Positions 43,095 through 51,256 of a stretch of DNA of 56,215 bases are shown here, piece by piece. The DNA is from Deferribacter abyssi. Lineage in GTDB: Bacteria > Chrysiogenota > Deferribacteres > Deferribacterales > Deferribacteraceae. The notes beneath the pieces were generated by a model that did not search any database, had not been told where the DNA came from, and was given only the letters and a program-made list of their open reading frames with translations. The stretch spans positions 1 through 56,215 of the forward strand of contig NZ_JAQNCS010000018.1 in NCBI RefSeq assembly GCF_049472655.1, read 5' to 3'. Made by a program: the position numbers and the translations under genes. Position 1 is the first letter of the stretch. Each line of letters opens with the position of its first letter.

Positions 43095-44891
43095 ATGTTT
43101 GGTGGATGGACTGGTAAAATATTGAGAGTAAATTTAACAGATAAAACATATAAGATCGAAAACTTGAATTATGATTGGGCTAAAAAATTTATAGGAGGGC
43201 GAGGACTTGCTGTAAAATACTTCACCGAAGAAGTGTCTCCAGATGTGGAACCTCTATCTCCTGACAATAAGCTTATTATGGCGACAGGTCCCCTTACAGG
43301 CACATATGGTGCCGCAAACGGTAGATATATGGTAATTACCAAAGCACCTTTAACAGGAACTATTGCTTCATCCAACTCAGGCGGTTACTTTCCATCTGAA
43401 ATGAAATATGCAGGATTTGACATGATAATATTTGAAGGTAAAGCTGATAAGCCTGTTTACGTTACAATTTATAACCAAAACATTGAAATTAGAGATGCTT
43501 CACATTTATGGGGAAAAACCACAGATGAAGTAGAAGACATCATTAAAGAAGAATTTCATGGTGATGCAAAAATTGCTTCCATAGGCCCTGCAGGAGAAAA
43601 ACTCGTAAAATTTGCGTGTGTTATGAATGACAAACATAGAGCCGCAGGCAGAAGTGGAGTTGGAGCTGTAATGGGAAGCAAGAACCTAAAAGCAATAGCT
43701 ATAAGAGGTACAGGTGGTGTAAAAATTGCCAAAAGAGATGAATTTAGAAATGCAGCTTTTAATGCTTACAAACTAATGAAAGAAGCTCCTGTTACTTCTC
43801 AAGGGCTTCCATTGTATGGTACCGCAGTGCTTGTCAATGTAATTAATGAAAACGGATTATTGCCAACCAATAACTTCCAATTTGATACTTTTGAAGGAGC
43901 TCAGAATATCTCAGGAGAAAAACTAGCCCAAACTTATTTAAAAAGAAACAAGGCCTGTATGGGCTGTATTATAGGCTGCGGTAGAGTCACTCAGTTAGTA
44001 GGAGAAGTGGTTAAAGAAGGTCCAGAATATGAAACTATCTGGGCATTGGGGGCTGATTGTGGTATCAACGACCTTAAAGCAGTAACGAAAGCAAATTATA
44101 TCTGTAACGAATACGGCATGGATCCTATAACAGCAGGAGCCACCCTTGCATGTGCTATGGAAATGTACGAAAAGGGGCTTATCCCCGATACTGATGTTGA
44201 TATGCCTTTGCGCTTTGGAGACCCCGAAGTTCTTGTTACTATGATAGAAAAGATGGCTAAGAGAGAAGGTTTTGGCGATAAATTAGCTGAAGGTTCTTAT
44301 AAGTTATCTGAGATGTATGGAGATACTTACTATTCTATGTCTGTAAAAAAACTCGAGTTCCCTGCCTATGACGGAAGAGTGGCTCAAGGTATGGCAATAA
44401 ACTATGCTACAAATAACAGAGGAGCTTGCCATGTAAGAGGATATCTCATATCTCCGGAAATATTAGGTATCCCCGAAAAACTAGATCCAACATCCACTGA
44501 TGGAAAAGCCGAATGGTGTAAAGCTTTTCAAGATGTAACATCCTTAGTGGATTCCAGTGGTATCTGCCTTTTCACAACCTTTGCAATCACAGCAACTCAA
44601 GTGACGGATTTCCTCAATGCAGCAATCGGATTTAACTATCCCGAAGAATACTATGTTAAGTGCGGAGAAAGAGTATGGAATCTTGAAAGACTTTTTAACT
44701 TAAAAGCAGGAATCGATCCAAAGCAGGATACACTACCAAAGAGAATTCTTGAAGAACCTGTATCTGACGGCCCTCATAAAGGTAGTGTAGCAAAACTTTC
44801 CGAAATGTTACCAAAATATTATGAAGCTCGTGGTTGGTCAAATAATGGTATTCCAACCGAAGAAAAATTAAAAGAATTGGATTTGGCATAG
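43095..44891 (+). CDS. aor: Aldehyde:ferredoxin oxidoreductase, tungsten/molybdenum type
   Basis: A 598-aa enzyme of the AOR family that oxidises aldehydes to acids, or reduces acids, using a bis-pterin tungsten cofactor and a [4Fe-4S] cluster. The N-terminal domain has GGWTGKILRVNLT and GGRGLAVKYF, the pterin-binding AAGRSGVGAVMGSKNLKAI segment is at about 189-207, and the cluster ligands start with CMGCIIGCGR (about 294-303). Length is typical (about 600 aa). Gene context of a polyferredoxin, MoaD-like protein and FAD reductase points to the multi-subunit NAD-linked form. Confidence 0.95.
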   Translation: MFGGWTGKILRVNLTDKTYKIENLNYDWAKKFIGGRGLAVKYFTEEVSPDVEPLSPDNKLIMATGPLTGTYGAANGRYMVITKAPLTGTIASSNSGGYFPSEMKYAGFDMIIFEGKADKPVYVTIYNQNIEIRDASHLWGKTTDEVEDIIKEEFHGDAKIASIGPAGEKLVKFACVMNDKHRAAGRSGVGAVMGSKNLKAIAIRGTGGVKIAKRDEFRNAAFNAYKLMKEAPVTSQGLPLYGTAVLVNVINENGLLPTNNFQFDTFEGAQNISGEKLAQTYLKRNKACMGCIIGCGRVTQLVGEVVKEGPEYETIWALGADCGINDLKAVTKANYICNEYGMDPITAGATLACAMEMYEKGLIPDTDVDMPLRFGDPEVLVTMIEKMAKREGFGDKLAEGSYKLSEMYGDTYYSMSVKKLEFPAYDGRVAQGMAINYATNNRGACHVRGYLISPEILGIPEKLDPTSTDGKAEWCKAFQDVTSLVDSSGICLFTTFAITATQVTDFLNAAIGFNYPEEYYVKCGERVWNLERLFNLKAGIDPKQDTLPKRILEEPVSDGPHKGSVAKLSEMLPKYYEARGWSNNGIPTEEKLKELDLA

Positions 44892-44906
44892 GGTACTCCC
44901 TATGCC
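44885..44906 (+). promoter_or_regulatory. Hairpin joining the AOR stop and the next start codon
   Basis: GGCATAGGG (44885-44893) pairs perfectly with CCCTATGCC (44898-44906) around TACT. The left arm holds the AOR TAG stop, and the right arm holds the ATG of the MoaD-like gene. There is no Shine-Dalgarno sequence before that ATG. The hairpin could mask the start until a ribosome opens it, or slow RNA polymerase. Confidence 0.7.
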
Positions 44907-45141
44907 CCTTTTAAAATTTATTGGTTTACTTCAAAAAAAATATGGTGAAAAAATTTTTCTTAATTATGAGGGTAAGTTAAGCCTCATTTTGCAACGTATT
45001 ATGGAAAAAGAAGATATGGAAAACGAATATCTTCAAATTCTAGTTAATGGGAAATACACAAAAGATTTAAGTTTGCACATTAATCAAAACGATATTATTA
45101 CACTATATATTATTGGTGGTACAGGATATCCCGGAGGATGA
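44902..45141 (+). CDS. MoaD/ThiS-like small sulfur-carrier protein
   Basis: A 79-aa ubiquitin-fold protein. It begins MPLLKFIGLLQKKYGEKIF, includes EYLQILVNGKYTKDLSLHINQNDIITL, and ends GGTGYPGG with the exposed di-glycine of sulfur carriers. Family knowledge: MoaD donates sulfur to molybdopterin. Its place after AOR suggests a dedicated role in tungsten cofactor synthesis. The start codon lies in a hairpin with the AOR stop and lacks a ribosome binding site, so translation is probably coupled to AOR. The codons for the final Gly-Gly also form the site for the next gene. Confidence 0.85.
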   Translation: MPLLKFIGLLQKKYGEKIFLNYEGKLSLILQRIMEKEDMENEYLQILVNGKYTKDLSLHINQNDIITLYIIGGTGYPGG

Positions 45142-45142
45142 A

Positions 45143-46372
45143 ATGAAAAAATACGATATTGTAGTCTTAGGTAACAGCGCAGCAGGCTTAAGTTTCATTA
45201 ATACAATAAGAAAATATAATAAATCCCTATCTGTACTTTTGATAGACAGAGAAGAATATGCTGCTTACTCACGAGTACTTACCCCCTATTATATTTCAGG
45301 GAAAACGGATAGAAATGGAATATTCATTGTTGATAAAGAATATTATTCAAAAATTAACGTAGACACAATTCTTGGAGAAGCAGTTATAAATGTAGATTTT
45401 GAAAAAAGAGTTGTTACTACTGATAAAAGGAACGAAATCACTTACAACTATCTTTTTATCGGTTTGGGAGCAGAAGCTAAAAGAACGGGCTTTGAATCTG
45501 ATAAAATCCTAAACCTCAGACACTTGGACGATGCTGATAAGCTCCACTATTTTTTTAACAATGCAAAATCGGTGGCAGGTTTCGGTGCAGGCCTTGTTAC
45601 AATACCTTTACTTTCACACATGAAAAACGAAATAGATAAACATTTAATAATTTCTTCAGATAGGGTATTTTCACGAGTTATAGATAGTGAAGCCTCTCAA
45701 TTTGTAGAAGAAGCCATGTTAAAAGCAGGGGTAAAAATCTATAAAAAGGATGACATAGTTTCTACAAACGAGAAAAATGACAAAATAACCATTACTCTTA
45801 AATCAGGAACATCCATTGATGTGGATTTTGCTATCATCGGTAAAGGTGTCTCACAAAATATTAAACTCTTCGAAAAAACACCTCTTGAAATCGGATGGGG
45901 AATTAAAGTGGATAAATATTGCAGAACAAATATAGAAAATGTTTATGCTGGAGGAGATATTGCACAAGATTTTGATTTCATTACAAAAGAAGATACCACT
46001 CAAGGCAACTGGATTACCGCGGTAGAACACGGAGGAATAGCAGCAAAACATATATTAAGTTTAAACGAAGCATATGAAGGTAGCCTAAAAAACAACACTA
46101 CTGAGGTATTTGGTATTGAGGTAGCAGTAGTAGGTTATTTTAAAGAAGATGTAAAAACCGTTACATATTACAATAAACAGGGAAATATTTTTAGAAAAAT
46201 ATTCCTAGACGATGACAATACTATAATTGGCTGTACAATGATAAATGAGACTAATGATGCCGGTATCTATTATGGGCTTGTAAAAAGAAGAGTAAAATTT
46301 AACGAATATTACAAACCAAACAAATTTTATAATTTTTCAAAAATTCATTATGCCACAACCTACATTGAATGA
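45143..46372 (+). CDS. aorC: FAD/NAD(P)-dependent oxidoreductase of the AOR operon
   Basis: A 409-aa flavoprotein. Its N-terminal FAD motif is VLGNSAAGLSFI (a GxGxxG variant), with the second nucleotide motif at SVAGFGAGLVTIPLL and the late FAD motif VYAGGDIAQDFD. Such proteins accept electrons from AOR subunits and reduce NAD(P). The true start is the ATG at 45143, 5 nt after GGAGG; the frame opens earlier, inside the MoaD-like gene. It is the last gene of the operon. A rubredoxin- or nitrite-reductase-like role is possible, but context favours AOR. Confidence 0.82.
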   Translation: MKKYDIVVLGNSAAGLSFINTIRKYNKSLSVLLIDREEYAAYSRVLTPYYISGKTDRNGIFIVDKEYYSKINVDTILGEAVINVDFEKRVVTTDKRNEITYNYLFIGLGAEAKRTGFESDKILNLRHLDDADKLHYFFNNAKSVAGFGAGLVTIPLLSHMKNEIDKHLIISSDRVFSRVIDSEASQFVEEAMLKAGVKIYKKDDIVSTNEKNDKITITLKSGTSIDVDFAIIGKGVSQNIKLFEKTPLEIGWGIKVDKYCRTNIENVYAGGDIAQDFDFITKEDTTQGNWITAVEHGGIAAKHILSLNEAYEGSLKNNTTEVFGIEVAVVGYFKEDVKTVTYYNKQGNIFRKIFLDDDNTIIGCTMINETNDAGIYYGLVKRRVKFNEYYKPNKFYNFSKIHYATTYIE

Positions 46373-46554
46373 CAAATGGCTACTTTCAAGATCTCAGTAT
46401 AACATAACTAAGCACTTTATTAATATAATTGAATACAAATTAAATTTTCTTATACAGAGAATATGTCCAATATTGAAAAAACATAAAACGAATTTTTTTA
46501 ATCTTATATTTGAATTAAAAAAATAATAATATTTATTGTAAACAAGTTGCAAAC

Positions 46555-46583
46555 AAAAAAGCCGGGCTTTAGCCCGGCTTTTT
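46555..46583 (-). terminator. Bidirectional intrinsic terminator between groEL and the AOR operon
   Basis: GCCGGGCT (46561-46568) pairs with AGCCCGGC (46571-46578), with six A residues on one side and five T residues on the other, so it works on both strands. It ends groEL on the minus strand and probably also stops plus-strand transcripts from the AOR operon. The 46373-46554 gap before it is AT-rich and shows no gene. Confidence 0.93.
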
Positions 46584-46605
46584 AACACACATTTAAACAG
46601 ACAAA

Positions 46606-48237
46606 TTACATCATATCCATTCCACCACCCATTCCTGGAGCCGCAGCTGGAGCCTCTTTCTTCTCAGGAATTTCTGTAATAAGCGCTTCTGTTGTCAACA
46701 TCAAGCTTGCTACTGAAGCAGCATTTTGAAGAGCACTTCTTGTAACTTTAGTTGGGTCAATTACACCAGCTTTTATCATATCTGTATATTCTTCTGTAGC
46801 TGCATTAAAACCAAAATTAACATCTTTTTCCTCTTTGATTCTATTTACAACTACACTACCTTCAAAACCAGCATTCTCAGCAATTTGTCTAAGAGGATAT
46901 TCAAGAGCTTTTCTGATTATTTCAACACCAATCTTTTCATCCCCTTCAAGTTTCAATTCTTCAAGAGCTGTAAGTGCCCTAATAAGAGCCACACCACCAC
47001 CAGGAACAATACCTTCTTCTACAGCAGCTTTAGTAGCATTTAATGCATCTTCTACTCTTGCTTTCTTTTCTTTCATCTCAGTTTCTGTTGCAGCACCAAC
47101 TTTAATAACTGCAACACCACCCACTAACTTAGCAAGTCTTTCTTGAAGTTTTTCCCTATCATAATCGCTTGTTGTTTCTTCAATCTGTTTTTTGATTTGA
47201 TTTACTCTAGCTTGGATATCTTCTGGTTTACCAGCACCTTCAACAATAGTTGTATTTTCTTTATCTACAACAATCTTTTTAGCTCTACCAAGATCACTAA
47301 GTTTTACATTTTCAAGTTTCAAACCTAGATCTTCGCTAATCACCTGACCACCAGTTAAAATTGCAATATCTTTCAACATTTCTTTTCTTCTATCACCAAA
47401 TCCAGGAGCTTTTACTGCACAGCAGTTAAGTGTTCCTCTCAATTTATTTACTACCAATGTTGCTAAAGCCTCACCTTCAACATCTTCAGCAATTATTAAG
47501 AATGGAGCATTTTGTTTTGCTAATTGCTCTAAAATTGGTAGTAAATCTTTCATGTTAGAAATTTTCTTTTCGTGAATTAAAATATATGCATTTTCAAGTA
47601 CTGCTTCCATATTATCAGGATCAGTAACAAAATATGGAGACAAGTATCCTCTATCAAACTGCATACCTTCAACTACTTCAAGTACTGTTTCTGTAGTTTT
47701 ATTTTCTTCAATTGTGATAACTCCATCTTTTCCAACTTTTTCCATAGCATCAGCTATTATGTTACCAATTTCTTCATCATTGTTTGCAGAAATTGTACCA
47801 ACTTGAGCAATTTCTTTTTTATCTTGAATAGTCTTAGAAATTTCTTGAAGCTTTTTTACAACAGCATCAACTGCTTTATCAATACCTCTTTTAATTTCCA
47901 TTGGATTAGCACCAGCAACAACGTTCTTCATACCTTCTTTATAAATTGCTTGTGCTAAAACAGTAGCTGTAGTAGTACCATCACCAGCAACATCACTTGT
48001 CTTAGAAGCTACTTCTTTCACCATTTGAGCACCAAGATTTTCTAGCGGATCTTTAAGATCTATTTCCTTTGCAACGGTTACACCATCTTTTGTTACAAGA
48101 GGAGAACCAAACTTTTTCTCAATAACAACATTTCTACCTTTAGGTCCAAGTGTTACTTTTACAGCATCTGCTAATTTATCAACACCTCTTAAAATAGCCT
48201 GTCTTGCTTCTTCACCAAATGTAATTGATTTTGCCAT
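46606..48237 (-). CDS. groL: Chaperonin GroEL
   Basis: A 543-aa 60-kDa chaperonin that forms the folding chamber with GroES. The N-terminal KSITFGEEARQAILRGVDKLADAVKVTLGPKGRNVVIE, the DGTTTATVLA ATP loop and the C-terminal GMGGGMDMM repeat are standard. It is 30 nt after groES and ends at a strong terminator. Confidence 0.99.
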   Translation of the reverse strand: MAKSITFGEEARQAILRGVDKLADAVKVTLGPKGRNVVIEKKFGSPLVTKDGVTVAKEIDLKDPLENLGAQMVKEVASKTSDVAGDGTTTATVLAQAIYKEGMKNVVAGANPMEIKRGIDKAVDAVVKKLQEISKTIQDKKEIAQVGTISANNDEEIGNIIADAMEKVGKDGVITIEENKTTETVLEVVEGMQFDRGYLSPYFVTDPDNMEAVLENAYILIHEKKISNMKDLLPILEQLAKQNAPFLIIAEDVEGEALATLVVNKLRGTLNCCAVKAPGFGDRRKEMLKDIAILTGGQVISEDLGLKLENVKLSDLGRAKKIVVDKENTTIVEGAGKPEDIQARVNQIKKQIEETTSDYDREKLQERLAKLVGGVAVIKVGAATETEMKEKKARVEDALNATKAAVEEGIVPGGGVALIRALTALEELKLEGDEKIGVEIIRKALEYPLRQIAENAGFEGSVVVNRIKEEKDVNFGFNAATEEYTDMIKAGVIDPTKVTRSALQNAASVASLMLTTEALITEIPEKKEAPAAAPGMGGGMDMM

Positions 48238-48267
48238 ATCATCACCTCCTTGTATTCTTTAAATTAA

Positions 48268-48561
48268 TTATTTCTCAATAATACCAAGAATATCATCTTC
48301 TCTCATGATAAGATATTCTTCACCATCGATTTTAATGTCAGTCCCAGCATATTTACTGAAAAGAATTCTGTCGCCAGGTTTAACTGTAAGCTCAATCTTT
48401 GTTCCATTTTCTAAAACTTTCCCTGGCCCTACTGCAATAACCTCTCCCTCTTGTGATTTTTCTCTTGCAGTATCTGGAATAATTATACCTGATTCAGTTT
48501 TTTCTTCTACTTCAATCCTTTTAACAAGAACTCTGTCCTGAAGTGGTTTGATGTTTGCCAT
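48268..48561 (-). CDS. groS: Co-chaperonin GroES
   Basis: A 97-aa co-chaperonin. It begins MANIKPLQDRVLVKRIEVEEKTESGIIIPDTA, with the mobile loop KTESGIIIP that contacts GroEL. A longer in-frame frame reaches 48690, but GAGGAGGT lies four bases before the ATG at 48561 and the extra 43 residues are not GroES-like; they span the promoter and operator. Confidence 0.98.
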   Translation of the reverse strand: MANIKPLQDRVLVKRIEVEEKTESGIIIPDTAREKSQEGEVIAVGPGKVLENGTKIELTVKPGDRILFSKYAGTDIKIDGEEYLIMREDDILGIIEK

Positions 48562-48584
48562 GGTTACCTCCTCTATTTTTATTA

Positions 48585-48611
48585 TTAGCAACCAACCTTG
48601 TCGAGTGCTAG
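48585..48611 (-). promoter_or_regulatory. Degenerate CIRCE operator (HrcA site)
   Basis: On the minus strand CTAGCACTC-N9-GGTTGCTAA matches the CIRCE consensus TTAGCACTC-N9-GAGTGCTAA at 8 of 9 and 7 of 9 positions. It lies between the promoter and groES, the usual place, so HrcA repression of groESL is likely. hrcA is not in the window. Confidence 0.8.
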
Positions 48612-48617
48612 CAGAGT

Positions 48618-48647
48618 AATATATATAAACTACAACAAAAAAATCAA
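48618..48647 (-). promoter_or_regulatory. Promoter of groES-groEL
   Basis: On the minus strand -35 TTGATT (48642-48647) is followed by an overlapping -10, TATATA with a 16-bp or TATATT with an 18-bp spacer (48618-48625). The CIRCE lies just downstream. A TTGACA further up (about 48684-48690) lacks a good -10. Confidence 0.6.
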
Positions 48648-48840
48648 GAGTTTTTTTATAAAAAACACTTTTTTTATGAAATCTTGTCAAAATCTACAAA
48701 TAGAAATTAAATAACAACAAAAGCAAAAAGCACTTTATCTTCGAAATTATAATACTACAAAAACATATTTATAAACAGATATATACCAAAACGTTATTTC
48801 TATTATAACTAAACTTTATACAGTAAAATTAAACTTAGTA
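48648..48840. other. AT-rich divergent intergenic region
   Basis: The divergent gap between groES and leuC (48562-48910 in full) holds the CIRCE, the groES promoter and the leuC promoter at its ends. In this middle part I see only AT-rich sequence and a few A-runs, with no gene, repeat or riboswitch-like structure. Confidence 0.5.
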
Positions 48841-48869
48841 TTGATATAATCTAAAATTTATTTTATACA
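48841..48869 (+). promoter_or_regulatory. Promoter of leuC
   Basis: -35 TTGATA (48841-48846), 17-bp spacer, -10 TATACA (48864-48869). The leader to leuC is about 35 nt, with GAGGT before the ATG. There is no room for a leucine attenuator peptide. Confidence 0.6.
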
Positions 48870-48910
48870 TTAATTATTGAAAAACAATTAAATTAAGTGA
48901 GGTAGAAATA

Positions 48911-50302
48911 ATGGGAAAAACGTTACTGAAAAAAGTTTGGGAAATCCACAAAGTAGCAGAACTTTCTGGTGGTAGAGATCAGTTATTTATAGGTCTCCAT
49001 TTAATACATGAAGTTACAAGTCCCCAGGCATTCTCTATGTTACGTGAATTAGGTCTAAAAGTTTTATTTCCTGAAAGAACATTTGCCACATGCGACCATA
49101 TTATACCAACAGATGACACTTCTAGACCTTTCAAAGACCCCCTCGCTGAAGAAATGATGCAAGCCATCGAAAAAAATACAAAAGAATTTGGTATAAAATT
49201 TTTCTCACCAGAAACAGGCAAACAAGGAATCGTTCATATTGTAGGTCCAGAATTAGGATTAACACAGCCAGGAATGACGATAGCATGTGGAGATTCTCAT
49301 ACTGCTACGCACGGAGCCTTTGGTGCAATTGCATTCGGTATTGGAACATCACAAGTAAGAGACGTTCTTGCTACACAAACATTAGCTATGACACCATTGA
49401 AAGTAAGACGTATCGAAGTAAACGGAATGCTCAAGCCAGGCGTTTATGCTAAGGATATTATATTATATCTCATAAAAAAACTAGGGGTAAAAGGTGGTAT
49501 AGGTTTTGCCTATGAATTTGCAGGAGAAGCCATAGAATCACTTTCAATGGAAGGAAGAATGACCGTTTGTAATATGGCTATCGAAGGTGGAGCAAGAGTT
49601 GGATATATAAATCCTGATGAAATTACATACAACTATTTAAAAGGAAAAGAATACGCCCCAAAAAATAGTGAATGGGAAAAAAGAAAAAGCTATTGGGAAA
49701 ACATCAAATCAGACCCAGATGCAGATTATGATGACGTAAAACAGTTTGAAGCAAATGATATTGAACCAATGGTAACATGGGGCATCAGCCCAGAACAATG
49801 TATATCAATTTTAGAAAAAATCCCTGAACCTAAAAATGATGGAGAAAAAGAAGCTTTAGAATATATGAAGTTTAAACCTGGAATGCCTATTAAAAATGTC
49901 AAAATTGATGTAGCTTTTATAGGTAGTTGCACAAACGGTAGGATAGAAGATTTGAGGGAAGTAGCTAAGTATATAAAAGGTAAAAAAGTTGCAAAACATG
50001 TTAAGGCATTTATTGTCCCTGGGTCTATGGGGGTAAAACTTCAAGCAGAAAAAGAGGGTTTACATGAAATATTTCTAGATGCTGGTTTTGAATGGAGAAA
50101 CCCTGGCTGCTCAATGTGCCTTGCGATGAATCCTGACAAACTTATAGGAGACCAAATTTCTGCATCTAGTTCAAACAGAAATTTCAAAGGAAGACAGGGC
50201 TCATCAACAGGGAGAACATTGTTAATGAGCCCTGTTATGGTAGCCGCAGCAGCAATAACTGGCTATATATCTGATGCAAGAGAAGTTTTTAACATTAAAT
50301 AA
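48911..50302 (+). CDS. leuC: 3-isopropylmalate dehydratase large subunit
   Basis: A 463-aa aconitase-family subunit that isomerises isopropylmalate in leucine synthesis. The [4Fe-4S] ligands are C340 in GSCTNGR, C400 and C403 in NPGCSMC, and GDSHTATHGAFGA carries active-site residues. It is close in length and pattern to E. coli LeuC (466 aa), unlike the shorter archaeal type. leuD follows after 95 nt; leuA and leuB are not in the window. Confidence 0.96.
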   Translation: MGKTLLKKVWEIHKVAELSGGRDQLFIGLHLIHEVTSPQAFSMLRELGLKVLFPERTFATCDHIIPTDDTSRPFKDPLAEEMMQAIEKNTKEFGIKFFSPETGKQGIVHIVGPELGLTQPGMTIACGDSHTATHGAFGAIAFGIGTSQVRDVLATQTLAMTPLKVRRIEVNGMLKPGVYAKDIILYLIKKLGVKGGIGFAYEFAGEAIESLSMEGRMTVCNMAIEGGARVGYINPDEITYNYLKGKEYAPKNSEWEKRKSYWENIKSDPDADYDDVKQFEANDIEPMVTWGISPEQCISILEKIPEPKNDGEKEALEYMKFKPGMPIKNVKIDVAFIGSCTNGRIEDLREVAKYIKGKKVAKHVKAFIVPGSMGVKLQAEKEGLHEIFLDAGFEWRNPGCSMCLAMNPDKLIGDQISASSSNRNFKGRQGSSTGRTLLMSPVMVAAAAITGYISDAREVFNIK

Positions 50303-50363
50303 GTGGATATGAAAATGAAATCAAAAAATGCTTATTACTTGTCTTACGTTTTCATTTCCACTT
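50301..50363 (+). repeat. Long stem-loop between leuC and leuD
   Basis: AAGTGGATATGAAAA (50301-50315) pairs with TTTTCATTTCCACTT (50349-50363) at 14 of 15 positions around a 33-nt loop. The left arm overlaps the leuC stop codon. No T-run follows, so it is not a typical terminator. It may set the relative leuC/leuD levels or be an RNase site. Confidence 0.6.
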
Positions 50364-50397
50364 ACACACATTAGCAAAATAATTCAGGAGGAATTTT

Positions 50398-51000
50398 ATG
50401 AACATGAGTTCAATAAAGAAAATAAGTGGACGAATTGTACCAATACTAGGAGACGATATAGACACAGACAGAATTATTCCAGCAAGATATCTCAAATGCG
50501 TGACATTTGACGGACTCGGAAAATTTGTATTTTATGATGAAAGGTTTGACAACAAAGGCAAACACCTAAATCACCCCATTGATAATCCAAAATACAAAGG
50601 TGCAAATATTATTCTAACCGGAAACAATTTTGGTTGCGGATCATCAAGAGAGCACGCCCCACAAGCAATAAAAAGAGCTGGATTTGATGCTATCATTGCA
50701 GAAAGTTTTGCCGAAATATTTCTAGGAAATGCAACTACTTTAGGAATCGTGTGTATAACTTTGCCTAAAAAAAGAATACTAGAAATAAAATTTATTGTAG
50801 AAACTGACCCTAGCTCAGAATGCCTCATTGATTTGGAAAAAAAATTATTAAGTATTAAAGGCAAAAATTACAATTTTGAAATAAAAGAAACAAATAGACA
50901 AGCATTTTTAAACGGCACCTATGATAGTCTTTTTGAGTTATTACAAAACAAAAACAAAATAATCAAATTAGAAAAATCACTACATTACAGATTTATATAA
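50398..51000 (+). CDS. leuD: 3-isopropylmalate dehydratase small subunit
   Basis: A 200-aa partner of LeuC. The motifs GDDIDTDRIIPARY and GNNFGCGSSREHAPQAI are those of the bacterial small subunit. The ATG has GGAGG six bases upstream. The C-terminal extension after residue 165 is Lys/Asn-rich and variable. A hairpin at 50995-51030 follows the stop codon. Confidence 0.96.
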   Translation: MNMSSIKKISGRIVPILGDDIDTDRIIPARYLKCVTFDGLGKFVFYDERFDNKGKHLNHPIDNPKYKGANIILTGNNFGCGSSREHAPQAIKRAGFDAIIAESFAEIFLGNATTLGIVCITLPKKRILEIKFIVETDPSSECLIDLEKKLLSIKGKNYNFEIKETNRQAFLNGTYDSLFELLQNKNKIIKLEKSLHYRFI

Positions 51001-51030
51001 ACAGCTGGTCTTAAATCCAGCTGTTTATAT
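50995..51030 (+). terminator. Stem-loop after leuD
   Basis: ATATAAACAGCTGG (50995-51008) pairs perfectly with CCAGCTGTTTATAT (51017-51030) around 8 nt. It overlaps the leuD stop codon. There is no T-run after it, so termination strength is uncertain. Confidence 0.6.
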
Positions 51031-51118
51031 GAAATTCATAAGCCTTCACTAACGTATCAAAACACTTTTTTAGTAATGAGTAACTTTACTAGTTGACTCT
51101 ATATCTTTCCTTTTCCAT

Positions 51119-51163
51119 TTTACAAAAAAAATTTACGGAGTCATCCCACCCTTTTTTTGTAAA
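51119..51163. repeat. Inverted repeat around an ACTCC-type box (copy C)
   Basis: TTTACAAAAAAA (51119-51130) and TTTTTTTGTAAA (51152-51163) form a perfect 12-bp inverted repeat. The 21-nt centre contains, on the minus strand, GGGTGGGATGACTCCG (51136-51151), similar to the ACTCCA boxes at 30666 and 39061 but without a TTGACA at the same spacing. Confidence 0.55.
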
Positions 51164-51256
51164 GCCTTGTTTAAAATTGTTTATGAAAAAAATTTTTCCT
51201 TGAAAAACTGCTCCCCTCTAATATATAACATTTCAAACTGTATTATAGGGGGTATT

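Noticed and set aside
46726..47328. Plus-strand open frames opposite groEL
   Set aside because: GroEL is certain on the minus strand; the opposite frames are low-complexity Phe/Ser-rich or Thr/Ser-rich shadows.
48562..48690. N-terminal extension of GroES to 48690
   Set aside because: The extra residues are encoded by promoter and CIRCE sequence, and a strong ribosome binding site sits before the ATG at 48561.
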